Part shown: piece by piece, positions 55,290-64,000 of the stretch
How positions within the stretch are numbered: position 1 is the first letter of the stretch
How the letters are laid out: the number at the start of each line of letters is the position of its first letter
From: Fidelibacterota bacterium
Lineage (GTDB): Bacteria > Fidelibacterota > UBA8477 > JABMPR01
Assembly (NCBI GenBank): GCA_016844945.1
Contig: JAERTJ010000073.1
Coordinates: 1-64,000, forward strand
Length of the DNA stretch: 64,000 bases
Direction: 5' to 3'
Position numbers and translations under genes: made by a program
Notes under the pieces: generated by a model
Seen by the model: the letters and a program-made list of their open reading frames with translations, nothing else
Database searches by the model: none
Told to the model about the DNA's origin: nothing

Positions 55290-58200
55290 TTATTTCAGAT
55301 AAACCATTTTTATCGTCTCACTATTCTTACCTGAAGTCACTCGAGCAAAGTAAACACCTGTGCTAACCTGAGTGTTTTGATTATTCAATCCATTCCAGAT
55401 CTGATTGTACCATCCTGCTGACTGATTGCTTTGGATCAGTGTTTTGACTTCCTTTCCACTTACATCGTATATAACCACAGAGACATCGGAATCTTCTGGA
55501 ATACCATATGCAATCGTTGTACTGGGGTTAAATGGGTTTGGATAATTCTGATGCAATTCAAATTGCTTTGGAATATTGTTGGCTTCTACTCCAACAACCG
55601 TTCGAAAAGCGGTGATCAGAAAGATAGACTCGCCGCCTGAATTGTTGAACTGATAGCTATCCAACTCATTCATATTGATTGTGATTTCATTTTGAATATC
55701 TACAAGAACAAAATGCATTTCCTCTGGTAATTCACCCAGGTCATAACTCCAGGTTAATTCCACATCGCCTGGCTCAGACTGAACCGTCATCTGCCAGACA
55801 TCTTCCTCATCCATGAGGATTGGGGATCTAATATCCCGGTTATAGCGGCTTCCCAAAACCTCATTCCAGGTCGAATGGACAAAATAGCTGGATACGTGTG
55901 AGGGTGATGGCGGTTGCGGGGGTTCCGGGTAATCAAAATTTGCATCGAATCCAGCACTTGCTTCTGGATGGACACCTAACTGCGTAATTTCATCCTGTCG
56001 ATCACCCTGTTGAGCTGAAATGGTAAGATACCACTCCTCTTCACTGCGAGTCGCTTGATCAGAACGGAGAGCAGTTCCATCGTCTGTAAAGTCCAGATGA
56101 AACAATACGTTGTCGACCAATGCAGATAACCAATATCCACCCCAGGGTAGGAGGTAATCTTCAAGCACATAACTCTGATCAGAATATCCATATATGCTAC
56201 CGGCAACCCAATTGTTGGCAGCGGCAGTTCCAAAGTCGACTGTCTGACCATTGTATTCAATTTGAATTGCAGATACGGGCTTGCTATAGGCGAACGGATT
56301 TCCAATAATATTCCATCCGCGCTGCAGCTCAGTTGAGAAGTTCGTCGTATCAGCCAGTCCTGTAATATGGACATCCATGTATTCGCTAGCGGCTAGCCAG
56401 TATCCCCGGCCCTGTTCGATATGATCCATCATATAGTAACTGGACCATTGGTCATAGCTGTAGACATAAATTGGCAGGTTAGAGTACGGTGCCAGTAAGT
56501 CCCATATTGAATGGAAACCTGTAACTAATGGCAAACTGAACAAGTGCCAACCGGGATCGAATGGATGGTTTAATTCACTGGAAGCAGATTGTCCCACACT
56601 CACTCTAAATTCGTTCAAGCCGCCAGTGTCTGAATTGTATGAATACTGAAGGTTGCTATTGAGATTATGAATGACACCGTGTGTGATATCTTCAAGAATG
56701 TATGTTGTTACAGGTGGTATACCTGGAACATGCGAAAAATCCAATGTGATATCTGTTTGCTCCAGATCGGTTGCTACCACAAAATCCCATGAAAGCGTGT
56801 TATTGACCAAGCTGACGGGGGCTCTATAGTCGGTGGTAAAGTTTGGACCAATCTCCTCCCCCCATTCCTCATGGGGAAAGTACAGTTGCAGATAATTGGA
56901 AGGTGGCAAGGGTGGCTCTGGAACATCATAATACATGTCATAACCAAAGGTGGCATCCCATTCAGTACCAAAGTTATTATCATGATCACTCAATTCACCA
57001 CCCCAAACAGCTATTTGAACAGCCCAGGGTTCACCTTGATCAATGTTATCCAAATTTTCAAACCAGACTAGCGGCAGCTCCATTCCAAGCCCGTTGTACG
57101 AAAACGACCTATTATCAATGTCTTCCCAAATCTCTTCAGATGGAGTCACAATTACAAATTTATACTCTTGATAGTCCCCTTCATTGTATGCTGAAAAATC
57201 GACCTCTATCTCATAGATGCTTGAAGAGTCCTCGTTGCTCAGGGTGAGTTGATCTCCTCCCCAGTTGTTAAAGCTCCCTCTTAATTCTATATGATCAACG
57301 AATGGATTAAAGTTGCCCAGAACTGACTGCAATTCCATGTTAACACTAAATTTTACAAGGGAATCCGGACTCTCATCTGCAAAATAGACAACGGGTTGAA
57401 TAATTTCACCATATCCATTTTGATCTGTATCTGGTTCGGTTCCAGACGTTTGAAATGAGCGGTTCTCTGTGTTTTCCCAGATTGCTTGATCTACATCGCC
57501 TTCTGTTAGTATGACAAACTTATACTGTATTTCCTCATTCACGCTAAGATTGTCAAAGAGCGAGAGGTAGCTATAAGTAGAAGGGGTTTCGTAATCCCGT
57601 TCCAGCTCCACACTCCCACCCCAATTGCCAAGATTTTCATGACCACCACGGATGACAATCAGATCACCAGCATTAGGATTAAAAGCTCCATTGTGAATTT
57701 GAAAATTCATATCCACCTGGAATAAAACTTCGACACTAGATATCTCGTAAGGGTTCAAATCTTGATACCAAACAGTCGGTAAAATATTTTCACCGGTACT
57801 GAGGGTGTCCATTCGATTATAGGGAATTTCCTCATAGGTATCCCACGTCCCATTGATTCGATATTTATATTCTATAGGTCCTTCAACTGCTTCGAACGTG
57901 CCTACATAAATACTGTCTCCATCCTCATCAGTCAGAACATCTTCACCCATCCAATCATTCATCGACCCTGCGACATCAACAAAATCTGAGCCCGGATTAA
58001 AATTGCCCATCATTGCCTGATAACTCATATTGACGCTAAATGTGACTGTCGTCCCAGGTTCGTAAGGGTGTGAACCAATACTGTTAAAGAAGTTCTGTGG
58101 TTTTACAATCCACTCTGAAGCATGTGTTGATACACCTGCAGAGGCTAACCAGTTAGGGTTTCCGTGTGTGACGTTTCCCTTTCGGATTAGTGTATGATCC

Positions 58201-59105
58201 TTGGTTGCATCTGGGACACCAGCAACGCTCCATCCTGATCCAGGATCGACCAAATCATATACTCCAATCATATCAATGATGGTTGTATCTGAACCCTCTA
58301 TGTATGCCAGCGCCCTTACATCATCACCATTAAAAAAGGTGGCAATCCATGGATTGGCATAGTCAAAAGTTTCATCTGCTTCACTCAGGATTACAGGGTC
58401 AGCCTCTGAAGCTGAAATCACATAAACATCTTCTGGTTGAATGATTGAGAATGGTGAAAATGTGAAAATTTCGCTCCATGGATTCCCATTGTAGTTCACA
58501 AATATCAGGAATTCAGATAAGTCAATCTGAGCCTGTGTCCCGTTGTAAACCTCCAGAGCTTTACTACTAGCGCTACCCTCAATATATTCTGAAAAGAAAA
58601 CGGCAGGCACATCATCATTAAACTTCAGATTATCAATCGTAATAGTATGAACACCTGCACTTGCCATACCTGATATTGTAATATAACCATCTGTTCCTAA
58701 ATCACTTACGCCTGAGATAGTGTAGGTACGATATCCTGGCAACCCTCCATCAAGAGCAACGATAGGCTCAATTGAACCAAGCCCCTCAACAGAAAGGAAG
58801 ATAAGACTGTCCTCGAATCCTTCACAATTAATCTCAACATTTAACGCATAATTGGCACCTAAGGTTGCTGTGATTGCACGTTGGATAAAAAATGTGTAAC
58901 CAGCATCTGAGAAAAGGACTCCACCCGATTCATTCACACCACCTTGATTATCCCAGGCTACGGTTGTGTAACCGGTTTGTCCATCATAGACACCCCAGTT
59001 TTGGACATCGGAATCATCTTCAAAAGTCAGAAACAGGTCATTTTGTCCAAATGCCATGCTTAAGAACAATCCAACAATCAGCAGGTTTCTTAAAATGTTG
59101 CTCAT
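55290..59105 (-). CDS. large exported multidomain protein (lamin-tail domain, sorting domain)
   Basis: The 1271-residue product has a signal peptide (LLIVGLFLSMAFGQND). After a jelly-roll-like N-terminus comes a lamin-tail domain at about 170-345 (VFFSEYIEGSASSKALEVYN, then ITIDNL before it). Three modules of about 115 residues follow, of the carbohydrate-binding/Ig type (FSVNMSYQAMMGNFNPGSDF, VDMNFQIHNGAFNPNAGDLI, FSVNMELQSVLGNFNPFVDH). The later part is beta-rich with paired PEPPxPPS segments (YDVPEPPLPPSNYLQLYFPH and FDYPEPPQPPSPSHVSSYFV). The end is a sorting domain (HQNYPNPFNPSTTIAYGIPE). A good ribosome site (GGGGAGGAAATAATC) precedes the ATG. It is probably a surface adhesin or binding protein. 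Confidence 0.88.
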   Translation of the reverse strand: MSNILRNLLIVGLFLSMAFGQNDLFLTFEDDSDVQNWGVYDGQTGYTTVAWDNQGGVNESGGVLFSDAGYTFFIQRAITATLGANYALNVEINCEGFEDSLIFLSVEGLGSIEPIVALDGGLPGYRTYTISGVSDLGTDGYITISGMASAGVHTITIDNLKFNDDVPAVFFSEYIEGSASSKALEVYNGTQAQIDLSEFLIFVNYNGNPWSEIFTFSPFSIIQPEDVYVISASEADPVILSEADETFDYANPWIATFFNGDDVRALAYIEGSDTTIIDMIGVYDLVDPGSGWSVAGVPDATKDHTLIRKGNVTHGNPNWLASAGVSTHASEWIVKPQNFFNSIGSHPYEPGTTVTFSVNMSYQAMMGNFNPGSDFVDVAGSMNDWMGEDVLTDEDGDSIYVGTFEAVEGPIEYKYRINGTWDTYEEIPYNRMDTLSTGENILPTVWYQDLNPYEISSVEVLFQVDMNFQIHNGAFNPNAGDLIVIRGGHENLGNWGGSVELERDYETPSTYSYLSLFDNLSVNEEIQYKFVILTEGDVDQAIWENTENRSFQTSGTEPDTDQNGYGEIIQPVVYFADESPDSLVKFSVNMELQSVLGNFNPFVDHIELRGSFNNWGGDQLTLSNEDSSSIYEIEVDFSAYNEGDYQEYKFVIVTPSEEIWEDIDNRSFSYNGLGMELPLVWFENLDNIDQGEPWAVQIAVWGGELSDHDNNFGTEWDATFGYDMYYDVPEPPLPPSNYLQLYFPHEEWGEEIGPNFTTDYRAPVSLVNNTLSWDFVVATDLEQTDITLDFSHVPGIPPVTTYILEDITHGVIHNLNSNLQYSYNSDTGGLNEFRVSVGQSASSELNHPFDPGWHLFSLPLVTGFHSIWDLLAPYSNLPIYVYSYDQWSSYYMMDHIEQGRGYWLAASEYMDVHITGLADTTNFSTELQRGWNIIGNPFAYSKPVSAIQIEYNGQTVDFGTAAANNWVAGSIYGYSDQSYVLEDYLLPWGGYWLSALVDNVLFHLDFTDDGTALRSDQATRSEEEWYLTISAQQGDRQDEITQLGVHPEASAGFDANFDYPEPPQPPSPSHVSSYFVHSTWNEVLGSRYNRDIRSPILMDEEDVWQMTVQSEPGDVELTWSYDLGELPEEMHFVLVDIQNEITINMNELDSYQFNNSGGESIFLITAFRTVVGVEANNIPKQFELHQNYPNPFNPSTTIAYGIPEDSDVSVVIYDVSGKEVKTLIQSNQSAGWYNQIWNGLNNQNTQVSTGVYFARVTSGKNSETIKMVYLK

Positions 59106-59435
59106 GATTATTTCCTCCCCAGAGACAATCTTGGTTGAGTTAAGTCAATTTTGTATTCAAAATAATGCAGCGTTGTTATCCGTTTCTTAATAGCAGGTTA
59201 TTATGTGACCTTTCCAAACAGAATGGCCTGGACTATACAAGTTTACATATTATTAAGCGCATTTTCCCCACCCTCAGAATTGAGGAAGAACCTAATTGAA
59301 TCCTGTTGTTTTTACAAGGACATGCTGGTTTCTCTTCCACTTGAAAATGTTAGTCATCGATAGATATTTTCATTCTCAATTTCCGATTAGTATAGATATT
59401 GTCTCGCCATAAAAGCGGCATTCAAATCGTTAAAT
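59106..59435. other. divergent intergenic region, no gene seen
   Basis: This is A/T-rich DNA between the minus-strand exported protein and the plus-strand nitroreductase gene. It should hold both promoters, but no hexamer pair stands out. No repeat or stable hairpin is seen. Confidence 0.4.
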
Positions 59436-60302
59436 TTGGAGTATTTCATCGATAGACAACCAATACACCCGGCTTCAGTGCTTATTCAACAGAGGTCTTC
59501 CTGGCGTAGCTGTACCGGCGCGGCTATTCCCCTTGAAACACTACATGAACTTGAAACCTTTGTGGCAAATCAAACCCGAGGTCTTTTCGGCAAACATCTG
59601 CGCTTTCAAGTGGCTGCTGCCAGATCAAATGATTCGCAAGAACTGCGAGGACTTGGGACCTACGGGTTCATTCGGGGAGCCAGTGCCTTTATTATAGGTG
59701 CCATTGACAGGAACACTGATAACCTGGAAGACTACGGCTACCTCATGGAGCAGATCGTCCTTTATGCCACGCAGCTAAACCTCGCTACCTGTTGGCTGGG
59801 AGGTTCCTTTCAAAAAGACAATTTTTCAGCCAGGATTAACACACAGCCACACGAGATTGTCCCGGCTGTCGTATCTGTAGGAATTGGAGCTGCTAAAAGG
59901 AACATGACGGATCGATTGATACGCAATGTAGCTGGTTCCAAAAAACGACGCCCCTGGGATCAGCTCTTTTTCGAGGCTGGTACCATCTCCCCCTTGCGAC
60001 CTGAAAGTAATGGCAAGCTATCACCTGTCTTCGAAATGGTTCGCTTAAGTCCATCTGCATCCAATAAGCAACCCTGGAGATTAATTTTAGAGGGGAACGA
60101 CGTTCATTTTTTTCTACAGCGAAATAAAGGATATCGCAAATCCATGTTCAGCGATCTGCAGCGCATCGATATGGGTATTGCCATTTCTCATTTTGATACC
60201 GTATGCCGTGAATTGAATATCAACGGTACCTGGAACCAGGACCAAAACGTTGTTCCTCCAAAAGAGGACTGGGAATACACCATCACCTGGACGTGCAATT
60301 AA
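59436..60302 (+). CDS. nitroreductase-family protein (TM1586-like)
   Basis: The 288-residue protein starts at TTG 59436 (MEYFIDRQPIHPASVLIQQR). Segments RSSWRSCTGAAIPLETLHEL, GAIDRNTDNLEDYGYLMEQI, LYATQLNLATCWLGGSF and SPSASNKQPWRLILE match the putative TM nitroreductase family, a duplicated FMN-binding fold in one chain. The SPSASNKQPW motif is the flavin-contact region. Substrate unknown. No in-frame ATG lies near the conserved start, so TTG is accepted. Confidence 0.82.
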   Translation: MEYFIDRQPIHPASVLIQQRSSWRSCTGAAIPLETLHELETFVANQTRGLFGKHLRFQVAAARSNDSQELRGLGTYGFIRGASAFIIGAIDRNTDNLEDYGYLMEQIVLYATQLNLATCWLGGSFQKDNFSARINTQPHEIVPAVVSVGIGAAKRNMTDRLIRNVAGSKKRRPWDQLFFEAGTISPLRPESNGKLSPVFEMVRLSPSASNKQPWRLILEGNDVHFFLQRNKGYRKSMFSDLQRIDMGIAISHFDTVCRELNINGTWNQDQNVVPPKEDWEYTITWTCN

Positions 60303-60475
60303 AAATTCGTACCACTCCATTGCCATTTTCATTCTACCCTGTTACGCAAATCTTGTATTGGTCAAATAAAACCCCGTCATAGATTAAATGGTTTACTGGC
60401 AGGGGGTCCATCCAGTGGCTCTCTCACACAATGACACCAATCTCGACATAACAAAGCTTTGGCTTTGGGGGTATT

Positions 60476-63469
60476 ATGAAAAATTTGATCCTGTACATGC
60501 TCTGTACTGTATTCCTCTACGGACAGACTCAACCCTTGACCAATCTCCATTCTGTTCAACCCGGTGTGTTCATCCTCGAAAATGCAACCGTGCATACTGA
60601 GCCTGGGGAGACTCTTCATCCTGCCTCCATTATTATTCGAGACGGTCATATTGAAGCTGTGGGGAAAAACGTGAAAGCACCTGCGGATGCCACTAGGCTT
60701 GATATGGATGGCGCTCAAATTTATGCTGGGTTTATAGATGCCTACGTGGAAATCAAATCCCCACAGTTGAGCCAGGGCGCTCGATCCAACTGGAGCGATC
60801 TGGTTCATCCGGAATGGGTCGCTGTTGACAATTTCACGCCAGATGCAAAACAGATTAAAGCCCGTCACAAGTTGGGATTCACTCATATGCACGCTGTTCT
60901 TGACAGTGGCATTTTTCGCGGACAATCTTCACTTATCGCCCTGGATAAATCGGCAACAGTGAGTCTTCCCGAGGTGAGTCAGGTGATGGATTTCTATCGA
61001 CGCCCACGCGGTTCAGGTGGCTATCCTGAGGCCTTGCTGGGGACAATTGCTGTGATGCGTCAGACCCTCTACGATGCTGACTGGTATCATCAGGCAAAAA
61101 CCATTTATACCAGGCATCCAGATAAAAATAAAGCCCCGGAAGAGGATATTGCCCTAGCCAGTCTTGCCCACGCACGAACCAAAAAAACACCCTTTCTTAT
61201 CAAAACAAAGAATGAGACATACGCTCTCAGAGCTTTTGACATATCTCATGAATTCGATCTCAATCACTGGTTAATGGGTTCCGGGTATGAATATCGGCGA
61301 CAGGCTGAGATCGCAGCGGCTAAACCCTTTATCATTCTTCCTCTGAACTATCCAGGAAAACCAGACATTACCGACCCTTATCGCGCAGCCCAATACACAA
61401 CTGATGAACTCAAGCATTGGGATATGGCGCCTGATAATGCGCTGAGGTTAACAGGTGCCAATGTAGATATCGCATTTTCTACATCCGGGCTAAAGGAACT
61501 GAAACAGTTTCGTAAAAACCTGGAAAAATCTATAGACCGCGGTCTAAGTAAAGCCACAGCACTGGCAGCACTAACAACCACACCATCTGCATATTTCGGA
61601 TTAGGGCAAAATCATGGAAAGATCAAAGCCGGCTATCTGGCAAACCTGGTAGTAGTTGATGGCGATTACTTTGAGACAGAGAACCCGGTAAAATCACTCT
61701 GGATTGGTGGGATAGAGCACATTGTAGATCCAGAACCTGAACTCACGCTCCACGGAAAATGGGATTTTAACATGGAGACACTAAAAGGAGTGTTGGCATT
61801 CCAGGGTAAACCAGATCACCCAAGAGGCACCCTCACCATCGATACCAGCAAATTCAAATTAAAAAACCTGAGGATTGATGGATCTCTCATTTCCTGGAGC
61901 ATTGACCTGAATGAATCCCCCCTCCCAAAAGCTGGCGTTACACGTTTCAGGGGAAGTATTTCCGCACAGGAGCTACAGGGTCTGGCAGTAATGGCAAACG
62001 GAGGCAATCATCCCTGGACAGCCAGGAATCATTCGACAGTGCCAGAAGATAAAAAACAACAACCGGCTGCTGCAACTCTACTGCAACCCACCTTTCCAGA
62101 GGGAGCTTTTGGGTTCCAGCAATTACCTGAACAACCCAGAACTATTTTTATTAATGATGCCACACTATGGACCTCAGGTCCGCAGGGGATTATGAAAAAG
62201 GCTGATCTGATAATTGAAAAAGGGAAAATCAAAAAGATTGGTCAAAACCTTTCTGCTCCCAGGGGCAGTCATCTCATCGAAGCGACTGGGAAACATGTTA
62301 CGCCTGGCCTGATTGACCCGCACAGTCATACCGCTGGTGAATCTATCAATGAAGGATCACAAAGCGTAACATCTGAAGTACGTATCCAGGATGTCCTTGA
62401 TCCCGATGATATCAACATTTATCGCCAACTGGCTGGCGGATTGACCACCATTCATGTCCTCCATGGGTCGGCCAATACTATAGGTGGACAAAATTCTGTT
62501 ATCAAACTCCGCTGGGGCTCCGATGCTCATAGTCTGATCATGGAACAGGCACCACTGAGTCTGAAGCTTGCGCTTGGCGAGAATGTCAAGCAATCCAATT
62601 GGGGTGACAACAATGTGACTCGTTATCCTCAGACTCGAATGGGTGTTGAACAGGTCTTACGGGATGCCTTCACTCGTGCTCAGGATTACCAGATTAGATT
62701 GGATACTCATGCGAAACGAATCAAATGGCGCAAGACGCATATTCCTCCCCGTAAAGATCTTGAATTGGAACCACTGGTAGAAATCTTGAAGGGTAATTGC
62801 CGAGTGCATGTGCACTCCTACCGTCAGGATGAGATTCTGATGATGCTTCGGGTAGCTGAGGATTTTGGTTTTACAGTAACCAATATGGAGCATGTCCTGG
62901 AAGGCTATAAAGTAGCTGATGAAATGGCTCGACATGGAGCTGGAGCAGCTACCTTTTCAGATTGGTGGGCTTATAAGTTTGAAGTCTATGATGCCATCCC
63001 ATATAATGCGGTCATTATGCAAGATGCCGGTGTATTAGTTTCATTTAAAAGTGATTCAGATGAGCTAGCCCGTCGTATGAACCTGGAGGCAGCTAAGGGT
63101 ATCAAGTATGGTGGAATGACAGAGATAGAAGCTATGAACACAGTGACCATCAATCCTGCCACACAGTTACATATAGATCAATGGGTTGGCTCGCTTGAAG
63201 TAGGCAAGGATGCCGATTTTGTTGTTTGGTCAAAGCATCCACTCTCAACTCAGGCTGTTTGTGAGCAAACCTGGATTGAAGGTCGGCGGTATTTTAGTCT
63301 GGAGCAAAACACCTCTCTCTTGAGGCGGGATGATCAAATAAGGCAGAAACTTTTCCAAAAGATTCTTAAAAACAAAGATGATGAAAATGACTCCTGGGAG
63401 CATTATAAGGAACACTCCAGACCAAACCCCAACCGTGATGATTTATCCTGGGAACGAGGTGTAAAATGA
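60476..63469 (+). CDS. exported tandem amidohydrolase, N-terminal half lacking metal ligands
   Basis: The 997-residue product has a signal peptide (LILYMLCTVFLYGQTQP). It contains two copies of the amidohydrolase fold. The first (about 30-415) opens FILENATVHTEPGETLHPAS and reaches GFIDAYVEIKSP where HxH is expected, so it cannot bind metal in the usual way. The second (about 555-997) has His616 and His618 in GLIDPHSHTAGES, more His in VHVHSY and NMEHVLEG, and Asp in SFKSDSDELA. It ends with the usual VGSLEVGKDADFVVWSKHP. A linker beta-domain separates them. The second half is likely an active metal hydrolase (imidazolonepropionase/dipeptidase-like). Its stop overlaps the next gene's ATG (ATGA). 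Confidence 0.88.
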   Translation: MKNLILYMLCTVFLYGQTQPLTNLHSVQPGVFILENATVHTEPGETLHPASIIIRDGHIEAVGKNVKAPADATRLDMDGAQIYAGFIDAYVEIKSPQLSQGARSNWSDLVHPEWVAVDNFTPDAKQIKARHKLGFTHMHAVLDSGIFRGQSSLIALDKSATVSLPEVSQVMDFYRRPRGSGGYPEALLGTIAVMRQTLYDADWYHQAKTIYTRHPDKNKAPEEDIALASLAHARTKKTPFLIKTKNETYALRAFDISHEFDLNHWLMGSGYEYRRQAEIAAAKPFIILPLNYPGKPDITDPYRAAQYTTDELKHWDMAPDNALRLTGANVDIAFSTSGLKELKQFRKNLEKSIDRGLSKATALAALTTTPSAYFGLGQNHGKIKAGYLANLVVVDGDYFETENPVKSLWIGGIEHIVDPEPELTLHGKWDFNMETLKGVLAFQGKPDHPRGTLTIDTSKFKLKNLRIDGSLISWSIDLNESPLPKAGVTRFRGSISAQELQGLAVMANGGNHPWTARNHSTVPEDKKQQPAAATLLQPTFPEGAFGFQQLPEQPRTIFINDATLWTSGPQGIMKKADLIIEKGKIKKIGQNLSAPRGSHLIEATGKHVTPGLIDPHSHTAGESINEGSQSVTSEVRIQDVLDPDDINIYRQLAGGLTTIHVLHGSANTIGGQNSVIKLRWGSDAHSLIMEQAPLSLKLALGENVKQSNWGDNNVTRYPQTRMGVEQVLRDAFTRAQDYQIRLDTHAKRIKWRKTHIPPRKDLELEPLVEILKGNCRVHVHSYRQDEILMMLRVAEDFGFTVTNMEHVLEGYKVADEMARHGAGAATFSDWWAYKFEVYDAIPYNAVIMQDAGVLVSFKSDSDELARRMNLEAAKGIKYGGMTEIEAMNTVTINPATQLHIDQWVGSLEVGKDADFVVWSKHPLSTQAVCEQTWIEGRRYFSLEQNTSLLRRDDQIRQKLFQKILKNKDDENDSWEHYKEHSRPNPNRDDLSWERGVK

Positions 63470-64000
63470 AACCAGTAATTCTGATCATATTGTCAATGAT
63501 GAGTATGCTTTACGCTTCTGATCAAATTCCAGCTCCACCTCAAACACAACCTATCCTGATTCAGAAGGGCATCCTGCATACAGTTTCTCAGGGTGTACTC
63601 AAGAATACAGATCTGCTATTTGAGGATGGGACAATCACCCGCATCGAAGGGGATATCAAAGCGACAGCAGAGATGGTTGTAATTGATGCTACCGGAAAGC
63701 ATGTCTATCCAGGTCTTATTGCGGGCGTATCAGCGCTGGGTCTAGTAGAAATTTCTGCAGTACGGGCTACAGTGGATTATGATGAGGTCGGTGAACTCAC
63801 GCCAGAGGTTCGCGCCAATGTGAGTTACAACCCGGATTCTGAAGTGATTCCAGTGACGCGTTCCAATGGTGTTTTATTTGTGAATGTAACTCCTCGAGGC
63901 GGTCGTGTTCCAGGACAATCTTCCCTGATGGCTATGGATGGGTGGACCTGGGAGGAGGCTACTTTTCTACATCCCACAGCCCTCCATTTGAATTGGCCAT
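63466..64000 (+). CDS. exported amidohydrolase-family protein, 5' part
   Basis: This starts at ATG 63466 inside the ATGA overlap with the previous gene and runs off the right edge. The signal peptide is ILIILSMMSMLYASDQ. The amidohydrolase opening is GILHTVSQGVLKNTDLLFED followed by VIDATGKHVYPGLIAGVSAL; again no HxH follows PGLI in the visible part. It is a paralogue of the upstream protein, and the two probably form a complex (inference). Confidence 0.85.
   Translation, partial: MKPVILIILSMMSMLYASDQIPAPPQTQPILIQKGILHTVSQGVLKNTDLLFEDGTITRIEGDIKATAEMVVIDATGKHVYPGLIAGVSALGLVEISAVRATVDYDEVGELTPEVRANVSYNPDSEVIPVTRSNGVLFVNVTPRGGRVPGQSSLMAMDGWTWEEATFLHPTALHLNWP

Overview
The window reads as a chromosomal segment of a Gram-negative bacterium of the Fibrobacterota-Chlorobiota-Bacteroidota group. 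Candidatus Marinimicrobia or Calditrichota would fit best, but that is inference from gene style, not a phylogeny. The evidence is three large exported proteins ending in an NYPNPFNP-type C-terminal sorting domain, a gingipain-like C25 protease, a FISUMP-domain lipoprotein, outer-membrane proteins, moderate GC and 1-nt or 4-nt gene overlaps. No rRNA, tRNA, CRISPR array, insertion sequence or phage gene was seen. Region 1-8508 (minus strand) is a branched-chain amino acid operon, ilvD-ilvB-ilvN-ilvC-leuB-leuA-leuC, with leuC running off the left edge. It is preceded by an unlisted 56-codon leader ORF whose end is packed with Ile, Leu and Val codons, and by two mutually exclusive RNA folds: a probable ribosome-mediated attenuator. 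Region 8797-18417 (minus strand) holds gltB (glutamate synthase large subunit) and the overlapping set argG-argH-proB-proA. Upstream of argG is a 25-codon leader ORF with four consecutive Arg codons, a strong intrinsic terminator and a perfect 10-nt antiterminator pairing: a textbook-shaped arginine attenuator. Region 18519-20893 (plus strand) is a methionine pair, metA and an O-acetylhomoserine sulfhydrylase gene whose conserved N-terminus can only be reached from an ATC start codon. Region 20894-28724 (minus strand) has small lipoproteins, a VWA-domain lipoprotein, and a four-gene set of sensor kinase, NtrC-type regulator, periplasmic coiled-coil protein and putative outer-membrane barrel. 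Region 29032-34523 (minus strand) carries the nitrogen set torF-like porin, amtB and glnK, then a YiiX-like lipoprotein and a phospholipase-D-like protein. Region 34897-43656 has an RND efflux pair, zwf-pgl, a DNA glycosylase (opposite strand) and a membrane-anchored dihaem cytochrome c whose promoter contains a perfect Fur-type 7-1-7 palindrome. Region 43680-59105 (minus strand) is an exported-protein region: a parallel-beta-helix lyase-like gene broken by a stop and a frameshift, the C25 protease ending in a dockerin-like domain, a FISUMP lipoprotein, two proteins with sorting domains, and small cytoplasmic genes (methyltransferase, MazG-like). Region 59436-64000 (plus strand) has a nitroreductase-like protein and two overlapping exported amidohydrolase genes, the second cut by the right edge. 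Functionally the left third is amino acid biosynthesis around glutamate, controlled in at least two places by leader-peptide attenuation. The middle is nitrogen sensing and envelope functions, and the right third is secretion and degradation.
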